Notes: generated by a model not told the origin, from the letters alone. Positions 57,201 to 64,000 are shown, counted from the first letter of the stretch. The stretch: 64,000 nucleotides of DNA from Argyresthia goedartella (GCA_949825045.1 OX463816.1:18053243-18117242), one strand, 5' to 3'. Translations and numbers: made by a program.

Positions 57201-60200
57201 TCACCCGTCATATAAATTAAAAAGCAGCGTTTAAACATAAAAAAATCAAGAAAAGGGTGAGTTGATACTAAAAACTATAAACATAGATATGCTTACTTAT
57301 AACTAACTTATAACTTGACCGTTAAGGCAGCTGCTACATTTGTTTTAAATCTACCTAAACTAAGAACAAATAGATCTACCTCATCAGAATGAGTCAAGAA
57401 CAATTTATTATAAGGTCGGAAAATCCTACATGAAATGCTGTTTGGGCCAATATTGGTCCTGGACGGTTTCACATAGAATGGACGATAATTAACTATTCTG
57501 GCGTTCGGACGCGGCACAACCAAATCAACCCTCGAGAGCAACTCTGGACAGTTCAAGCCTCCCCTTAATATTTTAAATAGTAATACTTGGTCTGCTAAAG
57601 ATTAGATCACAAGAAATTAAAATACTTTAGGCGGTCCTGGTATAAGGGCAATGTCAACATTTTCTTCTGGTGTACTGTCAAGAAGAACAGAAATTTCTTT
57701 TGAATCCTTTCAATTCTGTTGATGTGACATTGATAGTGGGGAAACCAAATACTAGAACAGTACTCCAGAGAGCTGCGAACTAATGCAAAGTATGTAATCT
57801 TAAGTGCAGATACTTTCCTAAACGATTTACAGTTTCGCCACACAAAACCCAGCATTTTCAATGATTTTTTAATAATTTCATTGATGTGGGAAATAAAGGA
57901 CAATTTCTTATCGAGAGTAATACCGAGATCACGGATTTCGTAGACTTCCTCCAGAACATAGCCATTTAGTTGGTATGATGACTGAACCGGTTTTAACTTT
58001 TTTGTGAACTTTATGTATTTGCATTTGCCAGTGTTAAGTGGCAATTTATACTTGACTGTCCAGTTATGCACCATATCTAGATCAAGCTGAAGAAAAAGTA
58101 CATCAGCCTGACTTTCAATGACTCTGTAGAGTTTCAGATCATCGGCAAAAAACGAGAATTTGCAATGACTAAGTCATTGATAAAGGCTAAGAACAGCTTA
58201 GGGCCTAGACGTGAACCCTGGGGGACCCCAGAAATTGCCATGAACTGTTTGAATTCATATTCGTTTGAGAGGTAAGAACAGAACCAGTTCAATATGACGC
58301 CATAGACACCAAAAATAGAAAGCTTTTTTAACAATAAAAAATGGTCAGCCCTGTCGAAAGCTTTGCTTATGTCGGTATAAATAGCGTCAACTTGTTGGCC
58401 CTTGTCGACCTGTTCCTGAAGATCTGACACGTAGCAAGCAAGATTAGTGTTTGTTGACATGCTGCTACGAAAACCATGTTGATGAGGTGTCAACGAGGAA
58501 TCCAGAATATTAGTTAGAAACGGGCATACTAATGATTCGAATACTTTGCCCACTATACTCAAGAGAGATATTGGTCTATAATTTTGAATATCCTTAGAGT
58601 CATCTCCTTTCGGGATGGGCAAAATATTAGCGAGCTTCCAGACGTGTGGAAAGACTCCTGTGGTCAAAGATTTGTTAAAATTATATTAAGAGGAATTGAA
58701 ATACTCTTTGCACATTTACAGACAAACAGGGCGGGGATCCCATCAGGACCTGCGCCCTGCTTCTTATCCAATTATTTTAGGGTTTTTGAATTAATTGGGG
58801 TGAGGTAGATAATAAAAATTATCAGTAGAATTTTTAGTATAAACGGAGGAAAAATGGTCTGCGAAAGCATTACAGATAACATTCGGTGATGAAAGCTTAT
58901 CTCCCTTCATGTATATTTCACTGGGGACAGTCTCCTTATTATTCCTCTTATTTCTTATAAATGACCAGAAGGCTAACATTGTTACCCGAGATAGAGTCTT
59001 CTATAGATCTCAGATAGTCGGAATAACATCCTTTAATAAGTGTATGGCAACGGGCTCACGCCATAACGAAGTCAAAATGGTCCAATGGGTTTTTAATTTT
59101 GGCATGTTTAATACGCAATTTATCTTTCAATTTAATAGTTTTAACTAGGTTAAGAGAGTACCAGTTAGGGTACTTCGTAGTTACTTAGTACAACAAGGTT
59201 TAAGTTTCAAGGATAAGATAGGGTTTAAGGTCAATGCCAAGATTTAGATAAATTCATGTACATACACATGAAATAATATTTTTGCTTCAACAGGATTATT
59301 CGAAGACGACAACGACCCAAGCCCAAGAAGATGACGCCGAGGATAAAGAAATCGACGAGTTCGTCGGGTCTCTGAAATCACAAGTCGAAATATTTGTCAA
59401 CAGAATGAAGAGCAACTCCTCTAGGTACACGCAGAAGCTATTTACCATTTGCTTTTGTATTTAGTCTCATATTCCAGTATTTCTTTGGATTATTATTAGG
59501 TTGTTGACGTCGCTATTTCTGTTCACCCCTTCACATGACATCCTAGAGTGAGGCCAGAAATAATGCATGAAATCAAATCCAATTGAATTGTCTGCTATCA
59601 TCAGGGGTCGGTCCATCGCCAACGATACATCTGTGCAGACTCTCTTCATGAACATCACGGCCATGCACTCGCGACTCCTGCGCTATATTCAGCAGCAGGA
59701 TGACAAGAGGGTGTATTTGGAGGGTTTGCAGGTAAGCTCACAGAGTAGCGATCGAAATATTCGACGTGAACATAACAATCTGTTATTTATTTATTTATTT
59801 ATTTATATAAGGCACATCAACAATACAAACACGAACACAGAAAGACAATATTACAAAAAAAAAACAATACAAGAGTTTGCATCAATTATAGATGCGCACA
59901 GCATTGTCAACAATCAAATCATTTTAAAAACTACAGTGGTAAAATTCAAATTTTTTTTTTTTAAAATATACAATAAAAGACATAAGTTATGTTATAAAAC
60001 ACAACATAAACAAGAAATGGTTACACAGAAAATTTTAACAAATATATTCACAGAAAATTTAAATAAAATATTTAAACAAAAGTAGATAATGTAAAAAAAA
60101 CGCGACTATGTGCGTTGGCCAACGATAAGCTTGCGCTTGAAACACCCTATGCTGTTACAGAAGATATCTAGATTGTAAGGTATCCATATTTCATTATAAG

Positions 60201-63200
60201 TGGAAAGCATCCTCGTTAGAGGTGCGTGTTCGCCCAGGTTAGTTCTGAATCTAGGTATTTTAAAAGTGTCCAGACACACTCGCCGCGCGTTAATGCGGGG
60301 TACAGAAAGTTCTACCCTTTCTAGCACGTCTTGACATTGGACTTGGCCATTTAATATATTGTTTAGAAAGGATAGGTCAAGCATCCGCCTGCGATCAGAT
60401 AAGGAAGTCATTTTAAAAAAGGAGAGCCTTTGCTCATAGCTGTCCTTATGACTGATCCCAGACGAGATGAAAGCAAGGTGCCTTGTAAATGATCTCTGGA
60501 TGGTTTCTAATCGCTCTGTGTGAACGTTTTATACTGGGTTCCAAATAACACTGGCAAATTCCAGAATGCTGCGCACGAGAGCGTTAAATAGGCAGAGTTT
60601 AGAACTGATTTTCTTGAACTCCTTCGTGGCGCGCTTCAGAAACCCCAGCATTTTAGCAGCTCTGCTAACTAAGCTATCGTAATGCGGAACGAAAGTAAGC
60701 TTGGAATCCAGAATAACACCGAGATCGCGAATCTGATCGACTTCCTCAATACTGTCGTTATCGATCCTGTAATTAGACAAGGTAGGTTTCTTCTTACGTG
60801 TGAATCGAATAAACTGGCATTTAGAAGTGTTCAGAACCATATTGTTGTTAAGACACCATTGGTGTACGCGGTCTAAATCATCTTGGAGTAAACGGACATC
60901 ACTCAGGCAGTCTATTTGTCTATATACTTTCATATCATCGGCAAAAAGAGAGCAGTCACTATTCTGAATACAAGACACAATATCATTGACAAATAGTACA
61001 AACAAAATAGGTCCCAAGTGTGAGCTTTGGGGGACACCAGAAGTGGCAATGTAGCTCTGAGACTCATATCCGTTAGTAACTACAATCTGAGGTCTGTTAT
61101 TCAGGTAAGAGTCAAACCACTCAAGTAATCTTCCTTGAATACCATATTGACACTTAAGCTTTTTAATCAGGATTCTGTGTGAGACCTTGTCAAACGCACT
61201 ACTGAAGTCAGTGTAGACAGCATCAACTTGGTTTCCAGCATCAACACCCTCAACAATGTCTGTAATGAAGGCAACCAGATTCGTTACTACGGATTTTTTG
61301 TGCTGGAATCCATGCTGCCGCTTACTAATTTTGTAACTCGTATGGTCGCATAGCACAGGACAGGTCATTACTTCAAATAGCTTCGAAAATGGGTCTATAA
61401 TTTCGGACGTCATCATTAGCACCTTTCTTGTAGACCGGTACAATAAGCGCTCTTTTCCACTCGGAGGGAAAGATACCACAATGAAGAGATGTGTTAAATA
61501 TCAGTGTTAGCGGATACGATAATACGTTTGCACATCTCTTCAGAAAAATAGGGGGTATCCCATCAGGTCCAGCACCTTTGTTTTGGTTTAAGTGTTTAAG
61601 CGCTTTGAGAATAGCGTTTTCGCTTAGAACAATGCTGCTTACTAGCCTGGACTGAGGATTCCTGCAAACGGTTGACCCTTCATCATAGAAAGATGACGTG
61701 GTGCCATCATCTCGGCTAAACGTAGACCTAAACTGGGACGCAAAAAGATTGGCTACACCAGTACCGGAATCAGCAGAGTGATTCCCGTGATGCATGATTG
61801 AAGGCAGCGTATTTGTACCAGATCTTTTGTTTTTTACGTAAGACCAGAAAGCTTTCGCATTATGTTTAAGACTACATTCCACATTACTGATATATTCTCT
61901 GTAACGTAAGTTAAAAGCTTGTCACAACGCTTACGTAGGAGTTCATATTCTAACTTGTCTCTGGGATTTTGGAACCTCCGCGCACGCACTCTTAATTTAT
62001 CCTTTTCACGGAGAAGCTTAATCAGATCTGTGCTGAACCAGGGGGGATAGGTTTGCTTTCGGGGTTTTCTCCTTGGGACGTACAGTTCAATGATGTCGTT
62101 TAATTTCTCATAGAAAATGCTTACATACGAGTCAACACCGCTACACTCTGTAAAACAATGCAGCCAATCTACAGTTCTAAGACTTATTAGAATTTTTTCA
62201 TAGTCGGCTTTAAAGAAGTTGTAGTCCGTCCTAGGAATTGGTGGCAAATTATTTTCTTTTTCACACTCAAAATGGGTGTAGATAGTTAATGGGGGGTGGT
62301 AGGGGTCCAACTTACTGATTATATGGTCCGGTTTAGTGACTTCGCAAGAGGAACTGCTGAGAACTAGGTCTAAGATCTTATCTTGATGGTTTTTTATCGC
62401 GTTAAATTGGTGCACTCCTGTTAGAGACATAAAATCAACCAGTGCGTGGCCTAATCTATTTTGATACTTATGCGGTATTAATCCCTCGCTTAGTACACCT
62501 TTATCCACGGACCAGGATATAAAACTCATGTTGAAGTCACCCACCACCATATAATCATCTAGATCTCCCATTATATCCATAGTATTTTCAAGGTATCTTC
62601 CTTGTGAGGATCCTCGCACAATGCGGGCATATGAGCACCTCATTATTGTAATTAATAAATATAAAGAATCAAATCTGTCCATCTTGCCGGTGGTCTCCAC
62701 TGTACGTCTTGCGGTTCCGGGTAGCCACCATCTTCCATCCGTGCCAAGTCCTCGTGTCGTCCTTCACGAGTTCTTCGTTAGCGTGTTTCACAAATTGCCT
62801 CCACGATTGACCTACAAATCGTCAGCGGCCATACTAGTCGAAGCCGGCTGTTCTTTTAGCTACTCGTGACTAATGGGTTCGATCCCCGCCTGGAAGAAAA
62901 AAAACTTAGGTAATGGATGTTTATAGGTGTGTGATGTCGATGTTTCTGGTTCCCACGACACAGGGTATGCTAGTGTGGGGTCAGAAGCATTGTATGTTCC
63001 TGTTTATAAATGTTAATGCCAACTTTCGCAGGACAAAATCACCCAGATCCGCGACAGCCGCGCCGCACTCGACACGCTGCGAGCCGAGCACGCGGCACGT
63101 GTCGCCGCAGCGGCTGAGGCTGCCGAGCGACAGAGACAGATGCAGATGGCGTCCAAGCTGCAGGCCATGAGGAAGAAGAAGCACGAGTACCTGCAGTACC

Positions 63201-64000
63201 AGCGGCAGATGGCGCTGCAGCGGGTGCAAGTCAGTCCATAGTCATATCTGCCCTTCAGGACCCTTCTCTTGTCTTCAACAAAGGTCTGAAGTTCAGACCG
63301 TTTTGTTGAGTATACTATACATCTAAATCAAAGCCGTTGGTTCAGGTTCCCTGCTATTCTGGTCCACGGAAAATATCAACATATTGTCTTCCTACTTTCC
63401 AGGAGCAAGAGAGAGAAATGCAAATACGCCAAGAGCAGCAGAAGCACCAGTACATGATGGCGGCCGGCGGCGGCTACTACTCCGGGAGTATGCCGGGAGT
63501 CTCGCACCAGTACCAGCCGCAGTTCCCCAACCAGCCCATCTACTCGACACCGCAGTTCCACCCGCACCCGCACCCGCAGATGATGAGCCAGGTGCCGGCA
63601 GACGCGCTGCCCGGCCAACCGCAGATCACACAAGCCAATATGCCGCAGAACATGGGACAAACCTCTCAGTCTATCTCGCAACCCACACATGCCTACTCGT
63701 TGTCGACCCCCACACTCGCTCAGCCGACCAACACGCAGTCCATGCCGGCCAGCATCCGCCAGCAGCTCCCGATGACAACGCAGATGCAGCAGCAGCTACT
63801 GCAGCAGCAGATGCAGCAGATGAGGCTCGCGCAGCCTACAGTGCACCAAGTGATGCCACAGAACGGATACAACCCCCAAAACATACAGAACGGACAGACA
63901 CAGCAGCTCCCGAAACAGAACGTACTGAACCACCAAAACACAACTATGATGCCCGGACAACCCAGCATAGGCCCTGCCCAAAACAATACCCACATCAGAA
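26712..64000 (+). CDS. Hrs: Hrs (HGS) ESCRT-0 subunit, copy B, eight exons, runs off window
   Basis: Exons: 26712-26832, 27091-27204, 48867-49017, 50938-51092, 59294-59424, 59605-59731, 63032-63229 and 63403 to the window end. All junction phases agree. Domain order is FYVE zinc finger, ubiquitin-interacting motif, linker, coiled-coil core, Q/P-rich tail, which is the Hrs order. In animals Hrs with STAM forms ESCRT-0 on early endosomes: FYVE binds PI3P, the UIM binds ubiquitylated receptors, and the core and tail recruit STAM, ESCRT-I and clathrin. The N-terminal VHS domain should precede FYVE, but I found no such exon between 9632 and 26711. Introns are swollen by transposons, and the 21.7-kb intron contains LSm5 and TPX2. 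Confidence 0.9.
28020..28287. mobile_element. MITE-like element with TGATCACCAAA inverted ends
   Basis: TGATCACCAAA at 28020-28030 is mirrored by TTTGGTGATCA at 28277-28287. An extra internal copy of the left end lies at 28060, and the interior has an AAAGGGGG...CCCCCTTT hairpin near 28122-28151. There is no coding potential. It may be a small non-autonomous DNA element; no target duplication is obvious. Confidence 0.5.
28414..28824 (+). repeat. Dispersed repeat (GGGTTCCGTACC family), full-length copy
   Basis: It starts GGTCAAGTGCGAG, has GGGTTCCGTACC early, a GGAC tetramer run at 28745-28770 and GGGTCCCGTTTGG, and ends TACGGAACCCTA. Related sequence recurs at 29020, 29630, 35090, 43890, 49668 and 53330 in both orientations. 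Confidence 0.75.
29020..29393 (-). repeat. Dispersed repeat (GGGTTCCGTACC family), inverted copy
   Basis: It opens with TAGGATTCCGTACC and closes with ACCCTTCGTGCGCGAGTCC and GGCCTGTTT, the reverse of the copy at 28414. The middle part is diverged. Confidence 0.7.
29630..29800 (-). repeat. Dispersed repeat (same family), partial copy
   Basis: CAAACGGGACTCTATTACTAAG and TCCGCTGTCCGTCTGTCC match the interior of the family in reverse. Both ends are missing or diverged. Confidence 0.6.
30569..30862 (-). CDS. LSm5: LSm5, U6 snRNA-associated Sm-like protein
   Basis: This is a 97-codon single exon. The family start MTQASLPNP is chosen over an in-frame ATG 14 codons upstream because LSm5 proteins are about 91 residues long and begin just before [15 protein letters not shown]. 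Sm motif 1 includes [24 protein letters not shown], written here as its key residues G-FDD-N; Sm motif 2 is [15 protein letters not shown]. LSm5 is one member of the LSm2-8 ring on U6 snRNA and the LSm1-7 ring that drives mRNA decapping. An AATAAA signal on the - strand lies at 30542-30547. It lies antisense in an Hrs intron. A hAT element sits about 140 bp upstream of the start codon. Confidence 0.96.
   Translation of the reverse strand: MTQASLPNPNTLLPLELVDKCIGSRIHIIMKNDKEMVGTLQGFDDFVNMLLDDVTEYESTPEGRKITKLDQILLNGNNIAMLVPGGEMPGAGEAFEG
31127..33236 (-). pseudogene. hAT transposase (BED finger plus RNase H-like core), frame-shifted in exon 1
   Basis: Exon 1 (33236 down to 33029) starts [21 protein letters not shown], with CKACNAK and, in another frame, HANTEKHKS: the CX2C and HX4H of a BED zinc finger. 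A one-base lesion lies between them. It ends at a GTAAGC donor. Exon 2 starts at 32911 after TTTTCAG and is open to 31127 (about 594 codons). The first catalytic aspartate lies in [11 protein letters not shown] and the second is likely in FAADTTNVM. The C-terminal hAT dimerisation region reads [19 protein letters not shown]. Only the exon 1 frameshift prevents a full product. Similar proteins are often annotated as ZBED or GTF2I-repeat-like. Confidence 0.85.
33505..33700. repeat. Dispersed repeat nested in the hAT element
   Basis: The stretch beginning ACTAGCGGTCCGTCCCG with TTCGTCCGGGTA resembles a widespread arthropod repeat motif, and it separates exon 1 of the transposase from the right end of the element. 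Assignment to a named family is not possible here. Confidence 0.35.
34021..35089. other. Intron sequence, no gene seen
   Basis: A patch at 34185-34270 (AGAGCTATGCTTC...CTTTTGTTGACAG) resembles, in reverse, sequence at 50405-50490 and may be a dispersed repeat. No coding exon was recognised. Confidence 0.4.
35090..35573. repeat. Two abutting pieces of the GGGTTCCGTACC repeat family
   Basis: 35090-35200 matches the forward copy at 28520-28600 (GTTATTGGTGC, CTCCATG, AACCAGGTGCAT). From about 35213 (TAGGGTTCCGTAAC) to 35573 (GCGCGAGTCCGACTCGCACT, GACCTG) the family runs in reverse. A 68-bp foldback abuts the right end. Confidence 0.65.
35574..35714. repeat. Near-perfect inverted repeat: 68-bp arms, 5-base loop
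   Basis: Bases 35574-35641 pair with 35647-35714, with one mismatch (35629 against 35659), around the loop CATGC. It contains no gene. It could extrude as a cruciform or derive from a template-switch event. Confidence 0.95.
35890..36115 (+). mobile_element. RTE-type LINE 3' fragment
   Basis: A translation with stops shows [10 protein letters not shown], then [14 protein letters not shown], the C-terminal signature of RTE-like retrotransposons common in Lepidoptera (W-DDI ... W ... EAY-QQW). The end GAAGAGGCGTATGTCCAGCAGTGGG leads into ATGATG. Only about 220 bp remain. Confidence 0.6.
36380..39420 (-). mobile_element. CR1/Jockey-group LINE, sister copy of the one at 15.3-18.4 kb
   Basis: Reading right to left: endonuclease pieces ([18 protein letters not shown] at about 38950), a linker region with several indels, then reverse transcriptase from 37611 with [12 protein letters not shown] and FADDTSMVF. 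The end is [19 protein letters not shown] (about 36770). It matches the 15.3-kb copy over nearly its whole length but has more frame breaks, including one near 36850. The two copies are inverted with respect to each other, about 18 kb apart. The 3' end differs from the sister copy near 36385. Confidence 0.85.
39880..40260 (+). pseudogene. Harbinger-associated Myb/SANT-like protein, degraded
   Basis: Exon 1 (39880-39974) encodes [20 protein letters not shown], then [10 protein letters not shown], and ends at GTAAAC. The next segment from 40043 gives [10 protein letters not shown] before the frame fails, and a third near 40190 gives [12 protein letters not shown]. This pattern (N-Y/F-T-E-E-K...L..KY.NVIE) is the Myb/SANT-like DNA-binding protein encoded beside PIF/Harbinger transposases. 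The divergent transposase remnant at 40502-40905 supports it. Confidence 0.55.
40502..40905 (-). pseudogene. PIF/Harbinger transposase remnant lacking the DDE core
   Basis: On the - strand the first part (40905 to about 40690) reads [19 protein letters not shown], then with one frame change [19 protein letters not shown], the N-terminal helix-rich region of HARBI1-like transposases. It joins directly to the C-terminal [19 protein letters not shown] (40502-40696). The central catalytic DDE part is missing, so this is an internally deleted copy. Its tail-to-tail layout with the Myb-like frame at 39880 is typical of Harbinger elements. Confidence 0.65.
41514..41606. repeat. Two adjacent perfect foldbacks, each with TTAT loop
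   Basis: 41514-41543 pairs perfectly with 41548-41577 (30-bp arms, loop TTAT). 41575-41588 pairs perfectly with 41593-41606 (14-bp arms, loop TTAT). The arms overlap by three bases, so the two hairpins would exclude each other at the junction. Confidence 0.95.
41657..41693 (+). promoter_or_regulatory. TATA box and TCAGT initiator (LTR-like core promoter)
   Basis: TATAAATA at 41657-41664 and an arthropod initiator TCAGT at 41689-41693 are spaced so that the A at 41691 is 34 bases after the first T, normal for a TATA promoter. No open frame follows. A solo or partial LTR is the likeliest source. Confidence 0.45.
42648..43200 (+). pseudogene. THAP zinc-finger fragment, two exons, zinc cysteine mutated to stop
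   Basis: The ATG at 42648 begins M-P-K, then a TGA, then SVKKCKNDT; the TGA sits where THAP domains have their first zinc cysteine (TGC or TGT). A second exon after TATTCCAG (from about 43117) gives [17 protein letters not shown] and KDSSVVC, the FP...R..W and closing cysteine of the domain, followed by a stop instead of HF. The fragment is dead. Confidence 0.5.
43201..44997. other. Intron sequence upstream of TPX2; no gene seen
   Basis: AT-rich to about 44 kb, with a piece of the GGGTTCCGTACC repeat near 43890-43960. The stretch 44400-44480 repeats CGGCGAAAGCAYAC twice. The TPX2 promoter and 5' UTR should lie in the last few hundred bases, but no TATA box was evident. Confidence 0.4.
44998..46395 (+). 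CDS. TPX2 homologue (targeting protein for Xklp2-like), intronless
   Basis: A 465-codon single-exon frame starts at ATGGCGAAAAACTACG (favourable G at +4). Repeated short F-x-A-x-P-x-P motifs ([25 protein letters not shown]) and [14 protein letters not shown] are features of TPX2 and its homologues. They are followed by a [20 protein letters not shown] helix with a long charged coiled-coil (about residues 380-425). The end has [20 protein letters not shown]2 proteins bind microtubules and help build the mitotic spindle. Vertebrate TPX2 is larger (about 750 residues); insect homologues are shorter. It lies in the 21.7-kb Hrs intron on the same strand. Absence of introns may mean a retrocopy. 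AATAAA lies at 46500. Confidence 0.85.
   Translation: MAKNYVTNFRGDDLSTPNAKYPIKDEPLTPYPSPFENECSFENNGIRKSLSMSDINALRADLIKLEAAQWDERQDFSQKYRIPFTPPLELSRTKFVSMAERIYHWQRDTPERFHSSRSSILRIQSIAEPKRLTMPHSPMLRTKQRSRPVYYASQKEKEEMELEEIKKYKIKANPIPKSVIEGSHLPEVPTKPVTIPDPFDLTEVQRKILSPPPKALFKARPAPKHILEKPEIPPKLPLQATRPVSSKINRCISAECVFKKPEKPKEKALKLPRQGPIRLEPFSFDKRVEEQMRRHVDWIKQQIEEEQKLTYQFRAQPLPDAVKKAMQSVAAKGSSTKSSESDKENQFKFEARPPVVLHKPPFKPVLTHIPIKSATFTLSTMKRAAEREKFDQHLKEKEEEQQKLRLQEEKKMREMEEKEQAKLRAKQVHHPKPVPVCEPFVPEKSSLQMTVPETPKLIRRLKQKK
46564..46767 (-). CDS. Candidate terminal exon of an unrecognised - strand gene
   Basis: On the - strand an AG acceptor (46768-46769) is followed by a 67-codon open segment ending in TAA at 46564-46566. 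Codon use is richer in GC than the surroundings. The peptide includes [20 protein letters not shown] and [14 protein letters not shown]. An AATAAA signal on the same strand lies at about 46510-46515, inside the convergent 3' end of TPX2. I do not recognise the protein and found no upstream exon, so it may be a remnant. Confidence 0.35.
   Translation of the reverse strand, partial: TTYTIIQRDYTRMQDKLACIAAYLRSCQYVQNALQNLICPALWEPASQPAYAQTPFTHQKKNIKGNK
46800..48400. other. Intron sequence, no gene recognised; short local duplication
   Basis: A segment beginning TGACATTCAAATTTCGAACG occurs at 47862 and again at 47931 (about 38 bp, one difference). A 73-codon open frame at 47302-47523 is unassigned. 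A trace of the GGGTTCCGTACC repeat family lies at 47590-47625. Confidence 0.4.
48402..48480 (+). pseudogene. THAP zinc-finger N-terminal fragment
   Basis: The frame starts [22 protein letters not shown], with the CX4C and N-R-S pattern of a THAP domain start. The expected FP...W and CX2H parts are not seen downstream. This is the third THAP remnant in the window. Confidence 0.45.
48867..49017 (+). CDS. Hrs: Hrs exon encoding the ubiquitin-interacting motif
   Basis: After CACTTCAG and before GTCAGT, the exon encodes [20 protein letters not shown] followed by [10 protein letters not shown]. The acidic run, then L-x-x-AL-x-x-S-x-x-E, is a textbook UIM, which in Hrs binds mono-ubiquitin on cargo. 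It joins in phase to 27204 and to 50938. Confidence 0.93.
49551..49610. repeat. 29-bp inverted repeat with 2-base loop
   Basis: 49551-49579 pairs with 49582-49610 with one mismatch. The left arm is preceded by an AGTG tetramer run. Confidence 0.93.
49668..50370 (-). repeat. Dispersed repeat (GGGTTCCGTACC family), long reverse copy
   Basis: It starts TAGGGTTCCGTACCCG, with CAAACGGGACCCTATTACTAAG and a GTCCGTCC run, and ends ACTCGCACCTGACCGG. The middle (49790-50050) resembles 29740-29960, so the two loci share a longer relationship. Confidence 0.75.
50938..51092 (+). CDS. Hrs: Hrs linker exon
   Basis: Bounded by CTCCTCAG and GTAAGT. It encodes a serine- and proline-rich start, then [16 protein letters not shown], conserved in insect and vertebrate Hrs just after the UIM, and an alanine/proline-rich end. 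Phase fits both neighbours. Confidence 0.88.
51460..52060 (+). mobile_element. LINE endonuclease fragment, degraded
   Basis: Shifting frames give [18 protein letters not shown] (about 51470), a TAYRPP-like AYR motif (about 51715), a [12 protein letters not shown] motif (about 51795) and [10 protein letters not shown] (about 51895). These are in the order of a non-LTR retrotransposon endonuclease. No reverse transcriptase follows, and the remnant is riddled with indels. Confidence 0.65.
52200..52850 (+). pseudogene. IS630/Tc1-like DDE transposase remnant, internally deleted
   Basis: An N-terminal piece reads [20 protein letters not shown], then a frame break sits exactly at a small foldback (52364-52394). 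The middle includes [20 protein letters not shown]. The C-terminal piece reads [20 protein letters not shown] and [11 protein letters not shown], the second catalytic D region of DDE_3-type transposases found in many insects. The region around the first catalytic aspartate is missing, and terminal repeats were not found. Confidence 0.6.
52851..53329. other. Intron sequence, no gene seen
   Basis: AT-rich; nothing recognised beyond the decayed end of the transposase remnant. Confidence 0.4.
53330..53425 (-). repeat. Dispersed repeat (GGGTTCCGTACC family), end fragment
   Basis: TGGTATGGAACCCTTCGTG and ACTCGCACTTGACCGG match the reverse end of the copy at 49668-50370, including the immediately preceding TTTTACGTTTTTCCG. 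Confidence 0.65.
53680..56680 (+). mobile_element. LINE (CR1/Jockey group) with one frame broken by two stop codons
   Basis: One reading frame runs from about 53690 to 56458. It contains an endonuclease part ([13 protein letters not shown] near 54000), a linker, and a reverse transcriptase with [27 protein letters not shown] and the catalytic YADDVAG (about 55627). It is interrupted only by TGA at 54287-54289 and TAA at 55832-55834, both in frame with the sequence on either side, and no frameshift was seen. The endonuclease N-terminus is missing, so the copy is 5'-truncated. The 3' end carries TATGTCT heptamer repeats (56646-56675), the tail type of this group. Confidence 0.85.
56685..56850. 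mobile_element. Imperfect foldback, MITE-like
   Basis: TAGGGGACA with CCTAGCGGTTGTTTCG on the left (56689-56740) is mirrored by CGAAACAATCGCTAGA and AAGTGTCCCTTAA on the right (56798-56842). The arms are about 50 bp with several mismatches. No coding sequence. Confidence 0.4.
57050..58990 (-). mobile_element. Jockey-group LINE, 5'-truncated, broken frames
   Basis: Reading right to left: linker ([12 protein letters not shown], 58979), reverse transcriptase with [28 protein letters not shown] and [10 protein letters not shown] (58667-58134), then a frame break at the expected FADD box near 58130. The thumb and C-terminus follow ([24 protein letters not shown]; 58074-57607), and a final piece with [15 protein letters not shown] (57556-57308). 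The low-coordinate end is a TTTATT-rich tract, the reverse of an A/T-rich 3' tail. It is clearly related to the LINE at 59786-62700. Confidence 0.85.
59294..59731 (+). CDS. Hrs: Hrs coiled-coil core exons (two)
   Basis: Exon 59294-59424 encodes [20 protein letters not shown], then [20 protein letters not shown], and ends inside an arginine codon at GTACAC. Exon 59605-59731 completes the codon and encodes [20 protein letters not shown], then [20 protein letters not shown], ending at GTAAGC. This is the helical core that pairs with STAM and is the best conserved part of Hrs after FYVE. The GTACAC donor is weaker than the others. Confidence 0.92.
59786..62700 (-). mobile_element. Jockey-group LINE in the last-but-one Hrs intron (copy B, uninterrupted)
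   Basis: Right to left: end of the endonuclease with VVGDFNMSF (62700-61834), linker and start of RT (61882-61373, [24 protein letters not shown]), RT with [22 protein letters not shown] and FADDMKVYR (61479-60529), and the C-terminus with [12 protein letters not shown] (60411-60106). Frame breaks occur near 61850, 61400 and 60500. The 3' tail is a TTTA tetramer run at 59786-59811 read in reverse. The segment 61658-62720 is the same sequence that is split by the gypsy element at the left of the window. Confidence 0.88.
62830..62895 (+). repeat. tRNA-like pol III promoter remnant, copy B
   Basis: Same sequence as 7790-7855: A-box-like TAGTCGAAGCCGG and perfect B box GGTTCGATCC (62876-62885). 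The only base difference found between copies A and B lies 30 bp upstream (A at 7765, G at 62805). Confidence 0.35.
63032..64000 (+). CDS. Hrs: Hrs core and Q/P-rich tail exons, copy B, cut by window end
   Basis: Exon 63032-63229 and exon 63403 onward match 7992-8189 and 8363-8960 without a visible difference. The second exon continues beyond the window; in copy A it goes on for another 671 bases to a TGA. Together they give the end of the helical core and the first half of the glutamine-, methionine- and proline-rich tail. Confidence 0.92.

Overview
This window is eukaryotic and looks like a lepidopteran (moth or butterfly) chromosome. The support is AT-rich introns, lepidopteran-style dispersed repeats (a family ending in GGGTTCCGTACC and TACGGAACCCTA), piggyBac, hAT, PIF/Harbinger and IS630/Tc1-like DNA transposons, several CR1/Jockey-type LINEs, and spliced animal genes with GTAAGT donors and pyrimidine-AG acceptors. 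No bacterial operons, CRISPR arrays or rRNA genes were seen.

The backbone is Hrs (HGS, the ESCRT-0 subunit), on the + strand. Eight exons run from 26712 to the window end in compatible phases: the FYVE finger (26712-26832, 27091-27204), the UIM (48867-49017), a linker (50938-51092), the coiled-coil core (59294-59424, 59605-59731, 63032-63229) and the Q/P-rich tail (63403 onward). Its 21.7 kb intron between the FYVE and UIM exons holds two further genes: LSm5 on the - strand (30569-30862) and an intronless TPX2 homologue on the + strand (44998-46395). The same intron also holds a complete-looking hAT element with 15-bp terminal repeats and an 8-bp target duplication (31007-34012), a LINE copy, a decayed Harbinger element, THAP-domain remnants and near-perfect DNA foldbacks.

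The last two Hrs exons occur twice. Bases 1-469 plus 7088-8960 match 61658-64000 with one base difference seen and one indel, a 6.6-kb Ty3/gypsy retrotransposon (470-7087) present only in the left copy. The left copy continues to the Hrs stop codon and 3' UTR (to about 10.1 kb). This is either a recent tandem duplication or, at least as likely, two haplotypes placed in tandem by the assembly. No VHS-domain exons (the normal Hrs N-terminus) were found between the left copy and the FYVE exon, which fits a second segment starting mid-gene.

Layout: 1-7.7 kb, a LINE split by the intact gypsy element; 7.8-10.1 kb, the Hrs 3' end (copy A); 10.9-11.6 kb, a THAP remnant; 12.1-14.8 kb, a non-autonomous LTR element with minisatellites; 15.3-18.4 kb, a LINE; 19.9-23.8 kb, a gypsy relic carrying a nested LINE; 24.0-26.1 kb, a two-exon piggyBac transposase with a frameshift; 26.7-64 kb, Hrs copy B with nested genes and transposons. 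Except for the gypsy element, every transposase or LINE reading frame seen is broken. All boundaries and similarities were read by eye.
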